A DNA stretch of 8,814 nt from Deltaproteobacteria bacterium (GTDB taxonomy: Bacteria; Desulfobacterota; Dissulfuribacteria; Dissulfuribacterales; QOAL01): contig WFRQ01000107.1 in assembly GCA_015486425.1 (NCBI GenBank), positions 1 to 8,814 of the forward strand, read 5' to 3'. The position numbers were made by a program, and so were the translations under genes. The stretch's first letter is position 1, and each line of letters starts with the position of its first letter. Under the pieces are notes generated by a model. The model did no database searches, was not told where the DNA came from, and worked only from the letters and a program-made list of their open reading frames with translations. Shown here in pieces: positions 4,463 to 8,814 of this stretch.

Positions 4463-6613
4463 ATGCGTAACAGAGTTTCAGGGCATGCACCCTTGGAGTC
4501 TGCCCGGCCCCAGCCCCTGTTTTCAGCCATCAGAAAACGCGACGGACGCCTTGTGCCCTTCCAGGCGGCAAAGATTACCGCTGCCATAAACAAGGCTGGC
4601 AAGGCTACAGGAGAATTTAACGAAATCGAGGCCAGAAAGCTTACCATACGTGTTCTTACCCTTGCCCAGGCCATGTATCAGGACACTGTTCCCGGCGTTG
4701 AGGAGATACAGGATATAGTTGAAGATGTCCTACTGGCATCCCCGTTCAAGAAGACAGCAAAGGCCTATATCCTGTACCGTGACCAGCACGCCCGCATCAG
4801 GGAGATGGTGCAGAAGGCAGACCTTGACCTGATACAGCGCTACCTTGACAAGATGGACTGGAAGGTCAAGGAAAACAGCAATATGTCATACTCCCTTCAG
4901 GGGTTGAATAACTATATTTCAAGTGAGATCAGCAAGACATACTGGCTCAACAAGATATACACGCCAGAGGTACGAAAGGCCCATGGCAGCGCCGCACTTC
5001 ATATACATGACCTCGGGCTTCTCTCCGTGTACTGCGTTGGCTGGGACCTGCAGGAACTACTGGTTTCAGGTTTCAGAGGAGCCCCGGGCAAGGCGGAGAG
5101 CTGTCCTGCCCGTCATTTCAGAAGCGCTCTCGGGCAGATTGTAAACTTCTTCTACACTCTTCAGGGCGAGGCGGCAGGTGCCCAGTCATTTTCCAGCTTT
5201 GACACACTGCTGGCCCCGTTCATAAGATATGACAACCTCAGCCCCAAAGAGGTAAAGCAGGCCCTCCAGGAGTTCATATTCAATGTAAACGTGCCTACAA
5301 GGGTGGGGTTCCAGACCCCGTTTACCAATGTAACCCTTGACCTCTGTCCACCTGCCGAGCTTGTGGATATGCCTGTAATTATCGGAGGTCAGCCACAGAA
5401 GGAGACTTATGGCCAGTTCCAGGAAGAGATGATAACCTTCAACAGGGCATTTCTTGAAGTGCTGGCAGAGGGTGATGCCCGTGGCAGGGTCTTCACGTTT
5501 CCAATTCCCACCTATAACATAACCCCTGAATTTGACTGGGACATGCCTGGTATCGAGAAGCTCTGGGAGGTAACTGCCCGTTACGGAATCCCATACTTTG
5601 CAAACTTCGTAAATTCGGACCTCAGTCCTGATGATGCCCGCTCCATGTGCTGCAGGCTCAGATTAGACGTAAGCTCGCTGAAAAAACGTGGAGGAGGACT
5701 GTTCGGTGCAAATCCGCTCACAGGGTCCATAGGTGTTGTTACTGTGAACATGCCTCAGGCTGCCTATCTTTCAACAGACAGGGATGATTTCCTGAAACGC
5801 CTCGGAAACCTCATGGAAATTGCCCGTACAAGCCTTGAGACAAAGCGAAAGGTCCTTGAACAGTTTACTGAAAAGGGGCTCTATCCATACACACGCTTCT
5901 ATCTGCGTAACGTGAAGAAACGCTTCGGCAGGTTCTGGAACAATCACTTTTCTACAATCGGCCTTGTGGGCATGAACGAGGCATGTCTGAATCTCATTGG
6001 AAAGGATATCGGTACTGAGGAAGGCACTGCTTTTGCGGCAGATGTCCTTGACTTCATGCGGGACAGGCTCCAGCTCTTTCAGGAGGAAACAGGTAACTTC
6101 TACAACCTTGAGGCAACTCCGGCAGAGGGAGCAGGCTACCGCATGGCCCGTACTGACAGAAAGAACTACCCTGACCTCATATGTGCCAATGACAAAGAGT
6201 GCCGCAGCGGGGCAAATCCATTCTACACCAACTCCACACAGCTTCCGGTAAACTACACGGAGGATATTTTCCAGGTCCTTGACCTGCAGGACGGCCTTCA
6301 GTCAAAGTACACCGGGGGCACGGTTCAGCACATATTCCTTGGCGAGGCCGCACCTGATCATGAGGCGGTAAAGCACTTTGTCAAAAAGGTCTGCGATAAC
6401 TATCGCCTGCCCTATTTTACCCTTACACCTTCATTCTCCATATGTCAGGAGCACGGCTACATTATCGGCGAGCATGAACGATGCCCTGAGTGTGGCGCTG
6501 AGACTGAGGTTTATTCAAGGGTGGTGGGTTATCTCAGACCTGTGCGCCAGTGGAATGAGGGCAAACAGGAGGAGTTTGCAATGCGAAGCAGGTTCAGGGT
6601 GGTAGCAGGCTGA
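4463..6613 (+). CDS. nrdD: Anaerobic (class III) ribonucleoside-triphosphate reductase
   Basis: Reduces ribonucleoside triphosphates to deoxyribonucleotides under anoxia with a glycyl radical. In order, the 716-residue protein shows an N-terminal ATP cone (about 20-112, starting SAIRKRDGRLVPF), the barrel with HIHDLGLLSVYCVGWDL where C191 is the likely thiyl-radical cysteine, a vicinal C396-C397 in SMCCRLRLD, KKRGGGLFGANPLTGSIG, a C-terminal zinc site C661-x2-H664 and C674-x2-C677, and the glycyl-radical loop RVVGYLRPV with G689. All parts are present and the frame is intact. AAAGGA lies about six bases before the ATG. It resembles the Thermotoga-like NrdD group more than the E. coli formate-using type (inference). 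It is controlled by the upstream B12 riboswitch. The activase gene nrdG, often adjacent, is absent here and must be elsewhere. Confidence 0.96.
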   Translation: MRNRVSGHAPLESARPQPLFSAIRKRDGRLVPFQAAKITAAINKAGKATGEFNEIEARKLTIRVLTLAQAMYQDTVPGVEEIQDIVEDVLLASPFKKTAKAYILYRDQHARIREMVQKADLDLIQRYLDKMDWKVKENSNMSYSLQGLNNYISSEISKTYWLNKIYTPEVRKAHGSAALHIHDLGLLSVYCVGWDLQELLVSGFRGAPGKAESCPARHFRSALGQIVNFFYTLQGEAAGAQSFSSFDTLLAPFIRYDNLSPKEVKQALQEFIFNVNVPTRVGFQTPFTNVTLDLCPPAELVDMPVIIGGQPQKETYGQFQEEMITFNRAFLEVLAEGDARGRVFTFPIPTYNITPEFDWDMPGIEKLWEVTARYGIPYFANFVNSDLSPDDARSMCCRLRLDVSSLKKRGGGLFGANPLTGSIGVVTVNMPQAAYLSTDRDDFLKRLGNLMEIARTSLETKRKVLEQFTEKGLYPYTRFYLRNVKKRFGRFWNNHFSTIGLVGMNEACLNLIGKDIGTEEGTAFAADVLDFMRDRLQLFQEETGNFYNLEATPAEGAGYRMARTDRKNYPDLICANDKECRSGANPFYTNSTQLPVNYTEDIFQVLDLQDGLQSKYTGGTVQHIFLGEAAPDHEAVKHFVKKVCDNYRLPYFTLTPSFSICQEHGYIIGEHERCPECGAETEVYSRVVGYLRPVRQWNEGKQEEFAMRSRFRVVAG

Positions 6614-6720
6614 GAGCCTTGTACTGGCTAACATATTCCCAAACTCAAGATTGGGTCAGTGTTGCCGGGAGCTGCTGCTGCCCATGGGAATTTTGTGAAA
6701 CGCTCAATTTACCGTGAAAA

Positions 6721-6793
6721 TAGCTCAAAGCTGAAAGCTCAAGGCTCAAAGTAAAGGAAGCCATGTTTGCTTTCAGCTTCCGACTTTGAGCTA
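6721..6793. repeat. Interrupted 18-bp inverted repeat
   Basis: TAGCTCAAAG (6721-6730) pairs perfectly with CTTTGAGCTA (6784-6793), and the adjoining CTGAAAGC (6731-6738) with GCTTTCAG (6769-6776). A 7-base bulge on the right side separates the two blocks. The left arm continues into an AGCTCAAGGCTCAAAG direct-repeat stretch. The stem is strong enough to act as a transcript end or processing site after nrdD. Confidence 0.75.
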
Positions 6794-6835
6794 ACTTTCA
6801 TGTCAGGGGGTGACAAGCCCCATGTCATGAAAGTT
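6793..6835. repeat. 10-bp perfect inverted repeat with internal hairpin
   Basis: AACTTTCATG (6793-6802) pairs with CATGAAAGTT (6826-6835). Inside, either GGGG (6806-6809) pairs with CCCC (6818-6821) or TGTCA (6801-6805) pairs with TGACA (6811-6815), so two alternative folds exist. It directly abuts the previous inverted repeat, sharing A6793. Confidence 0.75.
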
Positions 6836-6922
6836 TAGGTGAAATCTGGAATCGTGGTGTCTGCAGATTTCCCTGGCTCTGAAGCACTTGCCTTTGGTGA
6901 TTATTTTCGTTATCCTTTTAAT

Positions 6923-7149
6923 GTATCTGCTCGCAGGGTACCGCATCTACGGCGTTGTCGGACGCTTGAAGTACAGGAAGTACGTCTGCGCGTCCTCCGC
7001 CTTGTATCTGCAGCACTCTGTGAGCAGATACGTGTCAGGAAAAAAGTTGTATGAAAAGCGACTTTCCGTTATGGGAACTCATCCTTGAGGAGGGGGGCGA
7101 GCAGTTACCGAAATTGTTCGGATGCGCTTAAAAAACAATACCATTCCCC
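6923..7149 (+). repeat. Dispersed palindromic repeat, copy 2 (core 6923-7031)
   Basis: The core has the same 109-bp length as copy 1, in the opposite orientation within the window, bounded by GTATCTGCTC (6923-6932) and GAGCAGATAC (7022-7031). The shared right flank runs through CGTGTCAGGAAAAAAG, ACTTTCCGTTATGGGAA, CATCCTTGAGG, GAGCAGTTAC, GAAATTGTTC and CCATTCCC to about 7149, without the nested palindrome present in copy 1. At the second base after CTC both arms change together (G/G in copy 1, C/C in copy 2), which keeps the stem paired. It lies upstream of the DUF2092 gene. Confidence 0.9.
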
Positions 7150-7170
7150 TGGGTGAATAAATACGAATGT

Positions 7171-7191
7171 AAAGGCTCTTTCCAGGCCTTT
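7171..7191 (+). terminator. Small hairpin before DUF2092 gene, terminator-like
   Basis: AAAGGC (7171-7176) pairs with GCCTTT (7186-7191) around a 9-base loop and is followed by one more T and then G. It stands 36 bases before the DUF2092 start, so it may end upstream transcripts or lie in the leader. The T run is short. Confidence 0.35.
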
Positions 7192-7226
7192 TGTGTCACG
7201 GTCTTTTTAACAATAGGAGAAGCTTT

Positions 7227-8030
7227 ATGATGAATAAAATTAAATCTCACGTCCTTATTCCACTAACCCTGATGTTATGTCTTGTGATGCCCTCTATCGC
7301 CATGGCCACGGATTCATCCAGTGCCATTGATAAAGAGGCAGATGAGCTTGTTAAAAAGATGAGTGATTACATGGGCTCTCTCAAACACTTTTCTGCCACC
7401 ACGCAGAACTGTTATGAATCACTGCTGGATTCCGGTCAGAAGGTTATGTTTGTAAACCGTGTAACAGTGCTTATGAAACGGCCAGGCAACCTTTATGTGC
7501 ACAGAAAAGGTACTGTTCGTGATCAGGATTTTTATATCCACAATAAAACCCTTACCCTCTATAGTCGAAATCTGAATATGTATGCGACAACAGAGGTACC
7601 GGCCTCTATTTCAGAGGCACTTGACTATGCCACAGCAAATCTCGGTCTTTCTGCTCCAGGAAGTGATCTTTTTGTTGATGATATCTATTCTGCCCTTATG
7701 GATGGCGTAACCGCCGGGCTCTATCTTGGAAAGAATGAGGTTAACGGAGTGCAGTGTCACCACGTGGCTTTTCGCAGTGAGGAGGTTGACTGGCAGATGT
7801 GGATTGAAGACGGAGACAGGCCAGTGCCGCGCAGATATATTATTACCTCCAAGTGGCTTACCGGGGCACCAGAGTACATGATAGATATTATCAAGTTTGA
7901 TCCGGACACTGACATCCCGGAAAAAAGCTTTACGTTCACTCCTCCTGAAAATGCCGGAAGGATTGCATTCATGACAGGTGAAGAGGCAGCAAGCGCAAAG
8001 AAGATGCTTAAAAAGGAGATTAAACCATGA
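7227..8030 (+). CDS. DUF2092 family exported protein
   Basis: A predicted periplasmic protein of 267 residues; the family has no established function. The start is MMNKIKSH with AGGAG (7215-7219) seven bases before the ATG. The signal peptide has a K4/K6 basic end, a hydrophobic core VLIPLTLMLCLVM (9-21) and an AMA site, so cleavage after A27 is likely. The mature part begins with an acidic helix (DKEADELVKKMSDYMGSL), then strands rich in aromatic residues. It contains VDWQMWIEDGDRPVPRRYII (around 187-206; W192 and the EDGDRP turn are the family's strongest marker) and ends FTFTPPENAGRIAF before a charged tail. The fold is probably LolA/LppX-like, as expected for lipid or lipoprotein carriers, but this is inference. 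Its stop overlaps the start of the next gene, so the two are translationally coupled. A TTG 36 bases upstream was not used because it precedes the binding site. Confidence 0.85.
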   Translation: MMNKIKSHVLIPLTLMLCLVMPSIAMATDSSSAIDKEADELVKKMSDYMGSLKHFSATTQNCYESLLDSGQKVMFVNRVTVLMKRPGNLYVHRKGTVRDQDFYIHNKTLTLYSRNLNMYATTEVPASISEALDYATANLGLSAPGSDLFVDDIYSALMDGVTAGLYLGKNEVNGVQCHHVAFRSEEVDWQMWIEDGDRPVPRRYIITSKWLTGAPEYMIDIIKFDPDTDIPEKSFTFTPPENAGRIAFMTGEEAASAKKMLKKEIKP

Positions 8031-8446
8031 AAAATTTTGTAATTATCATTACCGCCACGCTGGTTTTCTGTACTGGTTTTCTTCTCGATATTGCTGATTA
8101 CAGCGCCTCTGTGCTTGTACCCTTGAAAATTACAGAGGCAGACGCCTATGTGTACGGTCAGGGGCGCAGGGTAGCGAGGCGCACCTCACGTCGTACATCA
8201 AGGCGTGTGTCGAGACGGCATAACTATTACGCTCCCGCGGCTGTCGCTGCTCCTGTAGTTGTGGGAGGGGCTGCTGTTGCAGCGTCAGCAGTTGCCATAG
8301 GCACTCAGGTTGCCACGCTTCCTCCGGCCTGCAGCAGTGTAGTCGTCAACGGCATGACCTACTACAACTGCGGTGGTACTTATTATCAGCCCGTATATAA
8401 TGGTCCCAATGTGGTTTATGTTGTAGTTCAGAATCCAGGATATTGA
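8027..8446 (+). CDS. Small exported protein with RRxS repeats and YYxCGGTYY tail
   Basis: A 139-residue protein whose ATG overlaps the previous stop (ATGA), with AGGAG at 8014-8018. Residues 4-22 form a hydrophobic signal or membrane segment, with a possible cleavage site at ADA (38-40). Residues 47-64 carry five Arg-Arg pairs at exactly four-residue spacing (47, 51, 55, 59, 63). Residues 69-97 are Ala/Val/Gly-rich and could insert in a membrane. The tail has C102 and C115 in CSSVVVNGMTYYNCGGTYYQP, able to form a disulfide, and ends VVYVVVQNPGY. The tail resembles that of DUF6515-like surface proteins as I remember them, so the family call is tentative. The partner DUF2092 gene suggests a shared envelope role. 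It is unlikely to be cytosolic or ribosomal despite the basic stretch, because of the export signal. Confidence 0.8.
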   Translation: MKNFVIIITATLVFCTGFLLDIADYSASVLVPLKITEADAYVYGQGRRVARRTSRRTSRRVSRRHNYYAPAAVAAPVVVGGAAVAASAVAIGTQVATLPPACSSVVVNGMTYYNCGGTYYQPVYNGPNVVYVVVQNPGY

Positions 8447-8576
8447 CATCTGATTTGAGCGATTGCCGGATTTATTGCATATCAGGGAAAGATGAATTCC
8501 CATTATTTGTGGGCCGTGCGGGGAATCCCATGGTAAAGAAGATGTGGTTAAGATGGCAACGCCCAGGGGCTTCAAA
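8447..8576. other. Convergent intergenic region, left part
   Basis: No gene is supported. GGGAA/TTCCC (8485-8489 and 8497-8501) forms a weak hairpin 39 bases after the stop, possibly ending the DUF2092 operon. GATGAATTCCCAT at 8491-8503 is identical to 774-786 in the flank of repeat copy 1, so a fragment of that repeat family may lie here. The rest shows no clear structure. Confidence 0.45.
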
Positions 8577-8603
8577 AGGGGGCGGGTATTTTTCCCGCCT
8601 CCT
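8577..8603 (-). terminator. Intrinsic terminator of the minus-strand gene at the right edge
   Basis: On the minus strand AGGAGGCGGG (8603-8594), a 7-base loop and CCCGCCCCCT (8586-8577) form a 10-bp stem with one G-U pair. It is followed by TTT (8576-8574), so the T run is four with the last stem base. It lies about 95 bases after the stop at 8698. Read on the plus strand the stem has no T run behind it. Confidence 0.65.
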
Positions 8604-8697
8604 GACAGGGATGCCGGTGGCGCAGCCCTGATATTACATTAAAAGGACTGGATAGACAGGGAATGCATCTTTTGTGGTTCCTGCCATGCCTGAAAGG

Positions 8698-8814
8698 CTA
8701 TATCAGGAGAAAGCCTTCGGGTATAAGGCTGGTGGCCAGCATCACGCTGTTTATGTTCACGTGCTCTTTCCATGTTACTGCCTTCTGATATTCGGGGTTC
8801 ATCCAGTAATTTTC
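8698..8814 (-). CDS. C-terminal end of an unrecognised protein (partial)
   Basis: Thirty-eight sense codons and a TAG are open to the right edge. The peptide begins ENYWMNPEYQ and ends SLIPEGFLLI. It looks like real coding sequence: balanced composition, codons like the neighbouring genes, and a good terminator on the same strand 95 bases downstream. I do not recognise the family and nothing more can be said from 38 residues. Confidence 0.6.
   Translation of the reverse strand, partial: ENYWMNPEYQKAVTWKEHVNINSVMLATSLIPEGFLLI

Larger units (their letters stand above)
6614..7226. other. Gene-free stretch rich in hairpins and repeats
   Basis: Between the nrdD stop and the DUF2092 gene I find no credible coding region. 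The stretch holds a weak CCCAA/TTGGG hairpin (6638-6655), which may serve nrdD as a terminator although it has no T run, then two strong inverted repeats (6721-6793 and 6793-6835). After these come an 8-bp inverted repeat GAAATCTG/CAGATTTC (about 6840-6871), palindromic repeat copy 2, and a small hairpin at 7171-7191. Open frames through 6839-7088 follow the repeat and lack ribosome binding sites. Confidence 0.7.

Noticed and set aside
6839..7088. Plus-strand open frames of 66-71 codons upstream of the DUF2092 gene
   Set aside because: They run through repeat copy 2, have no ribosome binding site, and the two frames overlap each other.
7191..7226. Earlier TTG start for the DUF2092 gene
   Set aside because: It would place the good AGGAG site inside the gene and spoil the signal peptide; the ATG at 7227 fits both.
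8577..8603. Terminator for the plus-strand DUF2092 operon
   Set aside because: The stem has a T run only when read on the minus strand, so it is assigned to the gene at the right edge.
1..8814. CRISPR array, tRNA, rRNA, transposase, integrase or toxin-antitoxin genes
   Set aside because: No regularly spaced repeats, no tRNA-like cloverleaf noticed and no coding region of these families was seen on either strand.

Overview
The window looks like chromosomal DNA of an anaerobic bacterium, most likely of the Desulfobacterota (former Deltaproteobacteria). This is inferred from four things: an AhbD-type radical SAM heme synthase, an oxygen-sensitive class III ribonucleotide reductase behind a cobalamin riboswitch, a DUF2092 periplasmic protein paired with a small Arg-repeat protein, and a dispersed palindromic repeat of a kind I associate with that group. 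No phage, CRISPR, transposase, tRNA or rRNA gene is visible.

Left part (1-3084, all minus strand): a heme-synthesis block transcribed in the order ahbD-like radical SAM protein, hemE, hemH (hemH runs off the left edge). The mix is notable. HemE belongs to the uroporphyrinogen-to-coproporphyrinogen branch, HemH is a ferrochelatase, and AhbD is the anaerobic decarboxylase that turns Fe-coproporphyrin III into heme b. Together they could form an anaerobic coproporphyrin route to heme, ending with AhbD instead of the peroxide-dependent ChdC/HemQ. A 109-bp palindromic repeat (copy 1) sits between hemE and hemH, and its end appears to supply the last codons and stop of hemE.

Middle (3085-6613, plus strand): a divergent non-coding spacer with a short tandem repeat, then a nitroreductase-family flavoprotein with a good ribosome binding site. 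Next come a sigma70-like promoter, a cobalamin riboswitch and a 155-base leader, followed by nrdD, a 716-residue anaerobic ribonucleoside-triphosphate reductase with ATP cone, zinc site and glycyl-radical loop. The arrangement fits B12 repression of a B12-independent reductase, which predicts a class II NrdJ elsewhere in the genome. No activase gene nrdG follows.

Right part (6614-8814): a 613-bp gene-free stretch holds three hairpin-forming inverted repeats, the second copy of the palindromic repeat in opposite orientation, and a small terminator-like hairpin. A translationally coupled pair of exported-protein genes follows: DUF2092, and a small protein with five Arg-Arg pairs at an exact four-residue period. 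The window ends with a minus-strand terminator and the last 38 codons of an unrecognised minus-strand gene.

The best candidates for something undescribed are the HemE/HemH/AhbD combination, the B12 switch on nrdD with its unusual leader, and the two-copy palindromic element with a second palindrome nested in one copy.
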